Program-made: the position numbers and the translations under genes
Shown: one piece after another, positions 7,884 to 15,968 of the stretch
Position numbering within the stretch: position 1 is the first letter of the stretch
Layout of the letters: the number at the start of each line of letters is the position of its first letter
Assembly: GCA_905215155.1 (NCBI GenBank)
Contig: CAJMPJ010000024.1
Span: forward strand, 1 to 53,385
Reading direction: 5' to 3'
Origin: an uncultured bacterium
Lineage (GTDB): Bacteria > Bacillota > Clostridia > Lachnospirales > Lachnospiraceae
DNA: 53,385 bases
The notes under the pieces: model-generated
The model's database searches: none
Told to the model about the DNA's origin: nothing
The model's input: the letters and a program-made list of their open reading frames with translations, nothing else

Positions 7884-8282
7884 ATGCCATGGACAACGAA
7901 TTTATCCGTTGGAATATCAATGATTGATGATCAGCATAAGATGTGGTTTGAAAAAGCAGAGGCCCTTTTCGAAGCAGGAAAGAACAACCGGGCCAAAGAA
8001 TATGTGGGGGAGCTTCTTGCCTTTTTGGATGATTATACCAAAAAACATTTTGCGGATGAGGAAAAATACATGCTCAGCATCCATTATCCGGGATATGAAG
8101 AACAGAAAAAAGCACATACTGCCTTTATTTCACAGCTAACCAAGCTAAAAAATGATTACAATGCGTCCGGAGGAAATTTACTGGTGATTTTGAATGCCAA
8201 CCAGATGATCCTGGAATGGCTTACCAAGCATATTTCCAACATGGACAAGAAGATCGGTGAATACGCAAAAAAGGCTCATTAA
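7884..8282 (+). CDS. Bacteriohemerythrin (variant with a missing His ligand)
   Basis: A single-domain, 132-residue four-helix protein that holds a di-iron site and binds O2; in anaerobes such proteins are thought to deliver or scavenge oxygen or store iron. The start follows AAGGAGGGAG and reads MPWTTNLSVGI. Ligand motifs are visible: His in IDDQH, HFADEE, the C-terminal His of QKKAH, and HISNMD. The usual HxxxH pair of helix C appears as QKKAH: codon CAG puts Gln where the first His is expected. One of five His ligands is therefore replaced, which may alter O2 or NO chemistry. The gene is monocistronic, with its own promoter and terminator. Confidence 0.92.
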   Translation: MPWTTNLSVGISMIDDQHKMWFEKAEALFEAGKNNRAKEYVGELLAFLDDYTKKHFADEEKYMLSIHYPGYEEQKKAHTAFISQLTKLKNDYNASGGNLLVILNANQMILEWLTKHISNMDKKIGEYAKKAH

Positions 8283-8293
8283 TCGAATTATAA

Positions 8294-8346
8294 AAGGACT
8301 GCCCGACCGATGACAGATGATGTCATCAAAGGCAGTCCTTTTTTAG
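8294..8346. terminator. Bidirectional terminator
   Basis: AAGGACTGCC (8294-8303) pairs with GGCAGTCCTT (8331-8340), with an inner GATGACA/TGTCATC stem. A T run follows on the plus strand and a shorter T-rich stretch on the minus strand, so it serves the convergent hemerythrin and YibE/F genes. Confidence 0.8.
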
Positions 8347-9551
8347 TCTGATACTGTCTCAGTGATGGTTTCTGAAGATAAGCGTCCGGACACCTCTGGC
8401 TTTCTTCCTGCTGCCACAAACGATGCGATCAGCGAAACGATGGGTACCGTCAGAATCACTCCCATACTTCCGGAAATTCCCTGCATCACTTCAATTACCA
8501 TATTATTGGAATTGATGATCTGAAGATAAGGCAATTCATAGGCATAGGTTAAAATCAGGGTACTGACTCCGCTCCCCACAAAGGCCAGAATCAAAGTGTT
8601 AGCCATGGTTCCCATGGCATCCCGTCCTACATTCATTCCCGAACGGAACAGTCCCTTTCTATCCAGGTGAGGCATCTGATCATGGATTTCAAATACGGTA
8701 GAGGAAATGGCCATTGCCACATCCATAACCGCTCCCAGAGCGGAGATCAATAGTCCGGAAAACAACAGCTCTCCTACCCGGATTCCCCGGATGTTTTCCA
8801 GTACCAGCAGAGACTCGATTTCCGGTGCGTTGTATCCGGTCAAATGGGCCGCCTTTCCAAACAGGAAAGCCGAAATCCCGGCAATCACAACTCCCCCTAC
8901 CGTTCCGATTACGGCGCAGATGGTTTTCCCGGACCAGCCTCCAAGAAGATACATGATCACAAACGTGGTAACGGCGGCCACAAGGATCGCCGCAAGAAAG
9001 GGCGAATATCCCTTATAGATCATGGGGATATAAAACCAGATGATGCAGATGAACGTAAAAATCAGACCCACGCAGGCGAGAATCCCCTTTTTCCCTCCGA
9101 TAAGACAAACCACAGCCAGAAATATGGCAATAAATCCTAAAACAGCCCATTCCCGGTCAAAGCTGTACACCGTATGAAGGGAGATGTCCCCGGCAAGACT
9201 TTGTATGTCTATTACCCCCATTCCAGGCCGGCAGGCGGCTCCAAAGAGATAACCGTTGTTGCTGGTGGCCTCCACAATCTCCCCCTTCTTAGGTCCTGTC
9301 TTAACCTCTATTAAAACACTCTGCTGCCCCACCCGGTTTCCATCTTCCTGTACATTGTCCTTTAAAATTTTAACCACCGTTGCCCGCTCAAAGGTCCTTC
9401 CCTCTGTGGATACCAGACTGGCGATATCCACCTGATTAAACCGAAGCAAAAAAAGGGCAAATGCTGCCATAAAAACGGCAAACAACACCCACTGGATCCG
9501 CTTTCCTCCATGACTATGTAAAAATTTTACCGATTTAGAAATCTGCTCCAT
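8343..9551 (-). CDS. YibE/F-family integral membrane protein
   Basis: A 402-residue polytopic membrane protein of the YibE/F family (function unknown, widespread in Firmicutes). A first membrane segment at about 20-40 is followed by an outside domain of about 90 residues (RTFERATVVKILKD to DISLHTVYSFDRE). About seven closely packed membrane segments fill 135-380. Family-typical conserved pieces are ALGAVMDVAMAISS and the GRDAMGTMANTLILAF block. It lies downstream of the phosphatase gene, 123 bases apart, in the same direction and may be co-transcribed. The stop is inside the bidirectional terminator region. Transport is often suggested for the family; nothing here identifies a substrate. Confidence 0.88.
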   Translation of the reverse strand: MEQISKSVKFLHSHGGKRIQWVLFAVFMAAFALFLLRFNQVDIASLVSTEGRTFERATVVKILKDNVQEDGNRVGQQSVLIEVKTGPKKGEIVEATSNNGYLFGAACRPGMGVIDIQSLAGDISLHTVYSFDREWAVLGFIAIFLAVVCLIGGKKGILACVGLIFTFICIIWFYIPMIYKGYSPFLAAILVAAVTTFVIMYLLGGWSGKTICAVIGTVGGVVIAGISAFLFGKAAHLTGYNAPEIESLLVLENIRGIRVGELLFSGLLISALGAVMDVAMAISSTVFEIHDQMPHLDRKGLFRSGMNVGRDAMGTMANTLILAFVGSGVSTLILTYAYELPYLQIINSNNMVIEVMQGISGSMGVILTVPIVSLIASFVAAGRKPEVSGRLSSETITETVSD

Positions 9552-9674
9552 GCTTATACTTCCTCACTTTCTCTGCGCTTCCACAGGCCGGCAATGGTAC
9601 TGGCACCGGCTTTTAAGGAAGCGGCGAGGCGCCTGACGGAATCAGACACCCCATGAAATACAGAATAAATTTTT

Positions 9675-11183
9675 CTATCTTCTCGAAGTGCTGGTCTTTT
9701 TTAAGGTAAAGGTTTGGTCGATATTCTGCAGCCGTCCGCCTGCAATCTCATATGTATCAATGGTAAAGGTATTCTGATTGATACGGATCACTGAATAAGT
9801 TGGATTCCAGTTCTGGTTTCTCGCCGCAATATAATCCTGCTGGGTGGGGATCAATTCGTAATACTTGCTGCCGGTTGAGGAATTGGCTTCCATGTAAAGG
9901 GTGCCAGCCGCATTGGTCACGCTTCCGGACATGGTATTGGCAATGGTGTAGCAGTTATTTTCATCCTGATAGACAGAATTGTTATAAGGAAGTACCTCTC
10001 CTGCTTCATCCTTGACATGATCCCAGTCATAGAAATCATACTTCGCATGGGTTTTGGAATCGGATTTTAACAGATAGCTTCTGGAATAGGTATGGTCATG
10101 TCCCTGCAGCACCACATCCACATCGTATTTGTCCATCAGAGGGGTCAGCTGGCTTCTCAGCACGATGCCGTCCGAATCGGAATGATCCAGCCCGCTGCCA
10201 TAGATATCCTGATGAATCATTACGATTCTCCAGGCCGTTTTGGGATAGGCGGCTACTGCCTGTTTTAACACCTGTTCATGCTCCGCACAGTTATAATTGT
10301 TGGTGTTTAAAACCACATACAGAGCCGGGCCGTATTTATAAAAATAATCTCCTCCCGCAGCGGTCTTTCCCAGCTGGGTGTCATTGGGGTTATTGAAATG
10401 ATAGCTGTAGCTTTCGTTGGTGGAATCGTGATTGCCGATGGTTGTGGCAACGGGCAGGGAATCCATCCAGTCGGCACTGAGAAAACCGGCGTATTCCACT
10501 TCATTGCCCGGATCTCTGCCTTCTACATTTTTATTGATCTGATCGCCGGCGGAAAGGACAAAGCTGACATCCGGGTTTGCAGCCATGGCCATATTTAAGG
10601 TCTTGTTCCAGCTAAAGGAATCATTTCTGGCTGCCGTATTCAATGGGGAGGAATTCTCCAGCTTATCCCCTCTGGAAGTGGTTTGTCCCTTGGAGGCGCC
10701 GATCTGGGGATCTCCTACATAAAGCATGGTATAGCTGTTAAAGCTGTGTGTTTTAAAGGAGGAGATCTGGCTTGGCTCTCCATTTTTATAGTAACGGTAA
10801 TAGTACGTGGTATTTTCCTGCAGAGCCGAAGCAGTCGCCTTATTGCTCCTATATCCGTCAATTGCCTGGGTGGCCTCACCTTCAAATACCTTTGCACCGC
10901 TCATATTGCTGTTGGTGGAAAGTTCGATCTTCGGTGTTGCTTCCTTGTCCGCCCTGGAGTACCAGGCAAAATTCATCTGAGTCTCATCCGCCCCTGGAGT
11001 CAGCGCAACTTTTTCATAATCTGTGCTCACCTGGTTTTCCCATTTCTGTACCCAATTATCCCAGGCTTCATCCTTCGTGGAATCTGCAAAATGTTTGGTT
11101 GCCGCATACGCATATCCTCCCGCCAATACCAGTGTCAGGGCAGCGGAAAGAAACGCAGCTCCATACTTCTTTCTCCTGTTCAT
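9675..11183 (-). CDS. Secreted metallophosphoesterase, purple-acid-phosphatase-like
   Basis: A 502-residue exported phosphatase. The N-terminus (MNRRKKYGAAF then a hydrophobic run ending GGYAYA) is a signal peptide or anchor. Residues of about 50-150 form a fibronectin-like domain as in purple acid phosphatases (NFAWYSR, TTYYYRYYKNG). The catalytic domain shows the metallophosphoesterase ligands in order: GDPQIG, SAGDQIN, GNHDS, MIHQD and QGHDHTYSR. The Tyr of classical purple acid phosphatases (GDxGY) is absent at the first motif, so the natural metal pair is uncertain. The start is supported by GGAGG eight bases upstream. The role is probably phosphate scavenging from organic phosphates outside the cell. 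Confidence 0.9.
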   Translation of the reverse strand: MNRRKKYGAAFLSAALTLVLAGGYAYAATKHFADSTKDEAWDNWVQKWENQVSTDYEKVALTPGADETQMNFAWYSRADKEATPKIELSTNSNMSGAKVFEGEATQAIDGYRSNKATASALQENTTYYYRYYKNGEPSQISSFKTHSFNSYTMLYVGDPQIGASKGQTTSRGDKLENSSPLNTAARNDSFSWNKTLNMAMAANPDVSFVLSAGDQINKNVEGRDPGNEVEYAGFLSADWMDSLPVATTIGNHDSTNESYSYHFNNPNDTQLGKTAAGGDYFYKYGPALYVVLNTNNYNCAEHEQVLKQAVAAYPKTAWRIVMIHQDIYGSGLDHSDSDGIVLRSQLTPLMDKYDVDVVLQGHDHTYSRSYLLKSDSKTHAKYDFYDWDHVKDEAGEVLPYNNSVYQDENNCYTIANTMSGSVTNAAGTLYMEANSSTGSKYYELIPTQQDYIAARNQNWNPTYSVIRINQNTFTIDTYEIAGGRLQNIDQTFTLKKTSTSRR

Positions 11184-11345
11184 ACATCATTCCTCCTAGT
11201 TGCCACGCTCATTTTTGCGTGATTGCTTTTTTATACCATGATGGAAGTACTTCTCACCTCCCCAGAATAAATCCAACGGATTCATTATTCAAGTGACTTT
11301 TCCAAAGCTTTACAAACTATATCTAAAGTTTACAAATACTGGATT

Positions 11346-11400
11346 TGACGCAATGGAAAACGCCACGGATATACTGGATTTCAGTATCCCGCGGCGTTTG
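11346..11400 (-). terminator. Hairpin terminator after the feo-region small gene
   Basis: On the minus strand AAACGCCGCGG and CAGTAT-type arms form a long stem of about 20 base pairs with two bulges, followed by GTTTTCC. It lies just downstream of the HMA-like gene and would end the feo transcript. The T run is weak. Confidence 0.55.
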
Positions 11401-11421
11401 GCAGTTTCCTATAAACAAGGG

Positions 11422-11649
11422 CTATGTGAACTTGTATTTTACTTCACAGCCGTAAGAGATGCGGTTGCAGATGTTTACCACCCGCTCCATGACAGCGGTC
11501 GTTTTTCCGGTTTCCATTTTAATGCTCATTTCTTTTAAATCATCTGAAATTTGTATCCCCTGCACTCCGTCGACTTTGGAGATTTCCTTTACAATACTTC
11601 TGGCTTTTCTCCGGTCCGACAGGTCGTAAACGCGGTAACTCCGATTCAC
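11422..11649 (-). CDS. Small HMA-like protein downstream of feoB
   Basis: A 75-residue protein. The start is a GTG at 11649 preceded by AAAGGAGGG; an upstream GTG in frame overlaps that ribosome site and is unlikely. The pattern of alternating strands and helices (YRVYDLSD, a helix with ARSIVKEISKV, GVQGIQISDDLKEMSIKM, a second helix, CEVKYKF) suggests the beta-alpha-beta ferredoxin-like fold of heavy-metal-associated domains. The metal-binding CxxC is missing. It follows the 3' part of feoB by about 65 bases in the same direction, so it looks like the last gene of the ancestral feoA-feoB operon and may be an accessory to iron transport. That role is inference. Confidence 0.6.
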   Translation of the reverse strand: MNRSYRVYDLSDRRKARSIVKEISKVDGVQGIQISDDLKEMSIKMETGKTTAVMERVVNICNRISYGCEVKYKFT

Positions 11650-11713
11650 GCTTCTCCCTCCTTTCACTAAATAGTCTACTATGATTGTGGACAGAACGGA
11701 GAACGTTTAAACA

Positions 11714-12559
11714 TTACACAAAGGCTCTGGCAACGGTGGTGAACACAAAGCATACGAGAACGCCGGTTATGGTGGGGACCAGCCAGGAAACTATGGTCCA
11801 TTTCATACTCTGGGTTTCCTTTCTGATGGTAAGACAGGTGGTCGAACAGGGCCAGTGCATCAGAGAAAACAGCAGGGTGCTGACCGCTGTGATCCAGGTC
11901 CAGCCATTGGCCACCAGAAGATTTTTCAATACAGACAAATCATCAATTTCCAGAAGTTTTCCTTCCGCCATATAAGCCATGATAATAATGGGAACCACGA
12001 TCTCGTTTGCCGGAAAACCAAGAATAAACGCCAGCAAAATGACGCCATCTAATCCAATCATTTGAGCAAACGGGTCTAAAAATCCGGAGCAGAGGGACAG
12101 CAGGGTGGCATCTCCAACGGTTAAATTGGCCATAAGCCAGATGACCATACCGGCGGGAGCCGCAACGATTACGGCACGGCCCAGCACAAATAAGGTACGG
12201 TCAAAAATGGATCGCACAATGACTTTCCCCACCTGGGGCCTCCGGTATGGCGGCAGCTCCAGCGTAAAGGATGAGGGGATCCCCTTTAAAATAGTAACGG
12301 AAAGTACCTTTGAAATCACCAACGTAGTCAGAATCCCAAGAACAATCACTCCGGATAACATGGCAGCCGATAAAACAGAGGAAAATAAACCGGTGGCCCC
12401 TCCTACAAAAAACATGGTAATAATGGCGATCATGGTGGGAAACCGCCCGTTACAAGGGACAAAATTGTTGGTGATCATAGCAATCAACCGTTCTCTTGGG
12501 GAATCAATAATCCGGCACCCGACGATCCCTGCCGCATTGCAGCCAAAGCCCATGCACAT
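11714..12559 (-). pseudogene. feoB: feoB, 3' part (membrane gate domain), severed by an element
   Basis: Encodes 281 residues beginning MCMGFGCNAAGIVGCRIIDS, which is the middle of FeoB: the conserved second gate region, followed by NNFVPCNGRFPT and the remaining membrane segments to the C-terminus. The first half of the gene lies 4.85 kb away at 17356-18714. There is no good ribosome site before the ATG at 12559; the recombinase stop is 22 bases upstream. This fragment is probably poorly translated and inactive alone. FeoB is a GTPase-linked Fe(II) permease of the cytoplasmic membrane. Joined to its other half at the shared ATGTG, the frame is continuous and encodes about 715 residues, a normal clostridial FeoB. 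Confidence 0.9.
12555..12559. repeat. Attachment core, recombinase-side junction
   Basis: CACAT (ATGTG on the feoB strand). To its left is feoB (CATGGGCTTTGG read on minus); to its right is element sequence after the recombinase stop. It matches the copy at 17408-17412. Confidence 0.75.
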
Positions 12560-12581
12560 GACAGGGGAAATTTATGCCGCT

Positions 12582-14183
12582 TCATTCTTCTTGTGACGGA
12601 CCATTGGTCCTGAAGTAGATCCGGATGGTCTGACACCTGCGGCATTTCCCCTCATGAACGTCCTCTCGGCTCTGACATATTTCGATTTTTTCAATGAATT
12701 TTCCGATGAAATCCCTGGTCAGTTTTCTTTCGCCTGATATCTCTTTGAAAAGCTCTTCTCCCTGACACGTCTGCACCTGTTCCCCAGGTTCCCTTTCAGC
12801 CTTTCTTTCCGTTAAAGACCGCAATCCTGCCGTAATCTCCTTTTGCTCTTTTTCCAAAGAAGCCAGCATTTCATAAAAGCGTTCTTCACTGATTCTCTGG
12901 TTCACTTTATCCTCATAGAGCTGACCAATGATACGGGAAATCTCTCGGTTCCGCTTTTTTAATGGTGCCGCTGACCGTTCTTCAAAGGTTTCTTTTTTTA
13001 TGGATTCCGACTGCCTAAGTTTTCTTTTAATCTCCTCTTTTTCCTGCTTCGTAAGATCAAGTAAATCTTTGATTTCTTTTAATACCGTCTCATATAAAAG
13101 ATCATAGTCTATAGAATGATTGGTGCATTTTTTGGTTCCATACTGCTTATATCCTCCGCATACCAGGCGGTAAGACCGGGGCTTTCCTTTTTTTCCTGTG
13201 ACAGACATGTTTCTTTTGCAGTCCCCGCATACGGCAATTCCGGAAAAAGCATTGATAAAATCTGTTTCCCGAAGATTTTTCCGAGGGACACTCCTTCTTT
13301 TAATCCGTTCAAATACGTCCTGGGAAATAAGTGGCTCATGCATATGTTTTACCACCACCCATTCTTCTTTCGGGTGAGAAAGGGTGATGTTGCTTTTAAA
13401 GGAAAGCTTGGAGGTCTTTCCCTGCACGACATGACCCAGGTAAACGGCATTTTTAAGCATTTTGCAAATGGTCCCTGAGGTCCACCCCTTCCGGCCGGAG
13501 GGCTCAGCCGACTGCAGATAGGGGTGTCTGATACAGCGGTACATGGCGGGTGTCAGTACCTGTCTCTGATTTAAGGCATCGGCGATTGTGGAGGGGGATT
13601 CTCCCCGGTCCGCCCGTTCAAAGATTTCCCGGACAATGGGAGCTGTTATGGGATCAATTACCAGATGATTTTTATTTACAGGGTCCTTTTGGTATCCGTA
13701 TGGGGCAAAATTGCCGATAAAGGCGCCTTCCCTGATCTTGGTCTGAAACGCGCTGCGGATCTTTTTTGACGTGTCCCTCGCATACATTTCATTGACTATA
13801 TTTTTAAATGGAGCAATATCATTTAACGGACTATCGGAATCATACCCATCGTTGATGGCAATATAGCGTACTTTTTTAGCCGGAAAATAGATTTCCGTAA
13901 ATTGCCCGGTTAAAATATAATCCCTGCCGAGGCGGGACAAATCCTTGGTAATCACCAGATTCACTCTTTTGGCTTCAATATCGCTGATGAGCCGTTCCCA
14001 TGCAGGGCGTTGAAAGCTGGTGCCGCTGAAGCCGTCATCCACGTATTCCCCGTAAACTTCAAACCCATGTTCCTTTGCATAGGAACGGAGCATTTTTCTC
14101 TGGGTACTGATGCTGGCGCTCTCACCGGCTCCGTCATCCCTGGAAAGCCGCATATATAAGCCGGCCTGATATTCCGTGGTCAT
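12582..14183 (-). CDS. Large serine recombinase (TndX/TnpX-like integrase)
   Basis: A 533-residue site-specific recombinase. The N-terminal resolvase domain carries the catalytic Ser14 (GLYMRLSRDD), with STQRKML and the DDGFSGTSFQRPAW and TKDLSRLGRDY motifs. The recombinase domain follows (APYGYQKDP, GWTSGTICKMLKN), then a zinc ribbon (CGDCKR, a later Cys pair) and a C-terminal coiled coil of about 390-470 rich in Lys/Glu. It would cut and rejoin attP and attB through a 2-bp crossover and carry the element in and out of feoB. ATGA overlap with the upstream 47-residue ORF, with GGAGG nine bases before its ATG, indicates coupled translation. The gene stop lies next to the element end, as expected for a gene that moves with its attachment site. 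Confidence 0.93.
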   Translation of the reverse strand: MTTEYQAGLYMRLSRDDGAGESASISTQRKMLRSYAKEHGFEVYGEYVDDGFSGTSFQRPAWERLISDIEAKRVNLVITKDLSRLGRDYILTGQFTEIYFPAKKVRYIAINDGYDSDSPLNDIAPFKNIVNEMYARDTSKKIRSAFQTKIREGAFIGNFAPYGYQKDPVNKNHLVIDPITAPIVREIFERADRGESPSTIADALNQRQVLTPAMYRCIRHPYLQSAEPSGRKGWTSGTICKMLKNAVYLGHVVQGKTSKLSFKSNITLSHPKEEWVVVKHMHEPLISQDVFERIKRRSVPRKNLRETDFINAFSGIAVCGDCKRNMSVTGKKGKPRSYRLVCGGYKQYGTKKCTNHSIDYDLLYETVLKEIKDLLDLTKQEKEEIKRKLRQSESIKKETFEERSAAPLKKRNREISRIIGQLYEDKVNQRISEERFYEMLASLEKEQKEITAGLRSLTERKAEREPGEQVQTCQGEELFKEISGERKLTRDFIGKFIEKIEICQSREDVHEGKCRRCQTIRIYFRTNGPSQEE

Positions 14184-14323
14184 GAAAATTGCCCTCCGGA
14201 TTCCCTTCGTTTTTTAAGAAGTTCCAGGACCAGCTGCTTTGCCGTCTTCTCTCCAACGTAGATCCGTTCCACCTTTACGTCGGTAAGCTTTTTCTCATCG
14301 GTCGCATGATTGATCGTATCCAT
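14180..14323 (-). CDS. Small 47-aa protein coupled to the recombinase
   Basis: Starts at ATG 14323 after AGGAGG and ends in a TGA that overlaps the recombinase ATG (TCATGA). The 47-residue product begins MDTINHATDEKKLTDV and continues with VERIYVGEKTAKQ, then a basic helix LVLELLKKRRE. Size, position and the pattern of a short strand followed by a basic helix recall small proteins encoded beside clostridial serine recombinases (for example TnpW-type). A role as a recombination directionality factor is possible, but only inferred from position. The plus-strand frame across the same bases has no ribosome site and is a shadow. Confidence 0.65.
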   Translation of the reverse strand: MDTINHATDEKKLTDVKVERIYVGEKTAKQLVLELLKKRRESGGQFS

Positions 14324-14387
14324 GGGAACACCTCCTGGAAAATCTTATTCCGTCCGGCTTGTACGATATACGTTTTCAAAGTTTTCA

Positions 14388-14428
14388 AAAAAAGCCAGCA
14401 TTCTGCCTTAGCAAAATACTGACTTTTT
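14388..14428. terminator. Terminator between VanW-like gene and recombinase unit
   Basis: AAAAAAGCCAGCATT and AATACTGACTTTTTT arms form a stem with a GC/TTAGC loop region, with T runs on both strands. It separates the cargo genes from the 47-aa ORF and recombinase, implying separate transcripts inside the element. Confidence 0.65.
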
Positions 14429-14437
14429 TATCCGGCC

Positions 14438-15964
14438 TTACACCTGCGGCTGCTCTGGCGCTTCGGCAGGGGGCAGCTCCGCACCCGGGCCATGAATCTC
14501 CGGAGCAGTTGTCTCCGGAGCAGTTGTCTCCGGCTGGGTCTCTGCCGTAGTCTCCGGCTCTGTTTCAACCGGCTTGTGAGTGGTATTTCTCTGGATGACT
14601 GCTGGCTTTCCTTTGTACGTGCTGTTATGAAGCGGTTCTTCCTTCATAACCGTATCTCCCTTTTTCAGGACTCGGTAGCTCTTATAGACGCTGCCTGTGC
14701 TTCCTTTGTCAACGATTTTTTCTGTTCCAAAAGGAAGGGAGGGATTTTCTTCATAAACCGGTGTCACCGGCTCCAAATCCCTTACCTTCTGGGAACGAAT
14801 GGTTACCTTCTCGCCGTCTTTTAGAAACGGAATGCCTACGATGGAAATCTTTAGGGTCCTTCCATCCAGGGAAGCACGGATAACAATGGAACTGCTGCTG
14901 GTGTTCTTAAACTTTAAATCCGGTCCCGCATATCCGTCAAAGCTGACCATGGCGTCCTGTCCTTTTTCCACGTAAGCAGGTGCAAAGCTATGGGAATTGC
15001 GCTCCGTAGTCTTAAATCCGCTTTCTATGATGGAATGATACAAGGTAGTGGAGACCTGGCAGACTCCTCCGCCAGGTTCCTCGATCAGCACACCGTTGCG
15101 GTATGCGCCTGCCGGCTGGTATCCTTTTTCCCTGGTCCGGTTTCCGGTGGCATTGTTAAAGGAAAATTCTTCCCCAGGTTTTAAAACCATTCCATTGATA
15201 GCGTCCACCGCCAGGCTGATATTTTTGTTCCTGTTCTTATTATTTGTGGTGGTGGTGGTAAAGGTTCCGATGACCCGGTACTGTTCTTTTGCCTGAACCT
15301 GGGTCCTGTCCGGGAGTGTCTGGTCAAACTCCGCTTGTATCTCCGCCTGATAATCCTCTGCTTTCACGGCCTCCATCAGCTGCTCCACCAGCTTTTCCTG
15401 GTCAAGGGTACGGCCGTTCTTACCCTGGGTATAGCGGTAAGTTCCGGTTTCCTTATCAAAGGATTCCAGTTCTGCATTTACCGGGCTTTCCTTCCATTTC
15501 CCGGCCAATTCCGCCGCCTGTCTGGTAAATGGTTCCCGCATCGCTTCATAATCAATATGATACTCCTGCGTCTCGTCGGGAGACGTCTCTTCCAGCTTTC
15601 TTTTGATATCCTTAATCTGGCTGTCTATGAGATTATCCAGCAATACGCTGTCTGAACCGTTGTTTACCATCAGCTCCCACTGATACCGTTCCTCGATGGT
15701 GTCTTCCGCCTCCTGAATGGTAAGACCTGTCAGATCCGTGGTTCCGATTTTGGCGGATTTCAGCTTTTTCGATAAATCTGCGGTCTGTTCACTTATTTCC
15801 TGTCCGCTTCCGTCTTTTTTCCTGTCTGTATTCGTCGGACTGGCTGAGAATACATTAGAATATAATAACCAGACAGATGTCAGGACGGATAATGTCAATA
15901 CCCCATAAGCGATCTTTCTGTTTCTTCTTCTGGACCGAAGCCTTTTTGCCCTGTTTTTATCCAT
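14438..15964 (-). CDS. VanW-family protein with peptidoglycan-binding and G5 domains
   Basis: A 508-residue membrane-anchored envelope protein. A basic N-terminus (KRLRSRRRNRKIAYG) precedes one membrane segment (about 18-40). A helical peptidoglycan-binding-4-type domain spans about 75-230. The VanW domain covers about 240-370 with its signature pieces NKNRNKNISLAVDAINGM, PGEEFSFNNATG and PGGGVCQVSTTLY. A G5-like segment follows (GEKVTIRSQKVRDLEPV...GSTGSVYKSYRVL), and the tail is a Thr/Glu/Pro-rich stretch of ETTAPETTAPE repeats. VanW domains occur beside glycopeptide-resistance genes and in many cell-wall proteins; their activity is unknown. The gene starts four bases after the CcdA-TlpA stop, so the two are co-transcribed cargo of the element. 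Confidence 0.88.
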   Translation of the reverse strand: MDKNRAKRLRSRRRNRKIAYGVLTLSVLTSVWLLYSNVFSASPTNTDRKKDGSGQEISEQTADLSKKLKSAKIGTTDLTGLTIQEAEDTIEERYQWELMVNNGSDSVLLDNLIDSQIKDIKRKLEETSPDETQEYHIDYEAMREPFTRQAAELAGKWKESPVNAELESFDKETGTYRYTQGKNGRTLDQEKLVEQLMEAVKAEDYQAEIQAEFDQTLPDRTQVQAKEQYRVIGTFTTTTTNNKNRNKNISLAVDAINGMVLKPGEEFSFNNATGNRTREKGYQPAGAYRNGVLIEEPGGGVCQVSTTLYHSIIESGFKTTERNSHSFAPAYVEKGQDAMVSFDGYAGPDLKFKNTSSSSIVIRASLDGRTLKISIVGIPFLKDGEKVTIRSQKVRDLEPVTPVYEENPSLPFGTEKIVDKGSTGSVYKSYRVLKKGDTVMKEEPLHNSTYKGKPAVIQRNTTHKPVETEPETTAETQPETTAPETTAPEIHGPGAELPPAEAPEQPQV

Positions 15965-15968
15965 AGTA

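Noticed and set aside
9552..9674. Possible small frame (GTG start, ends EEV) just before the YibE/F gene on the minus strand
   Set aside because: No ribosome site and no recognisable protein; only its closeness to the next start speaks for it.
14189..14422. Plus-strand 77-codon frame inside the element
   Set aside because: It lacks a ribosome site and lies opposite the well-started 47-aa ORF and a terminator.
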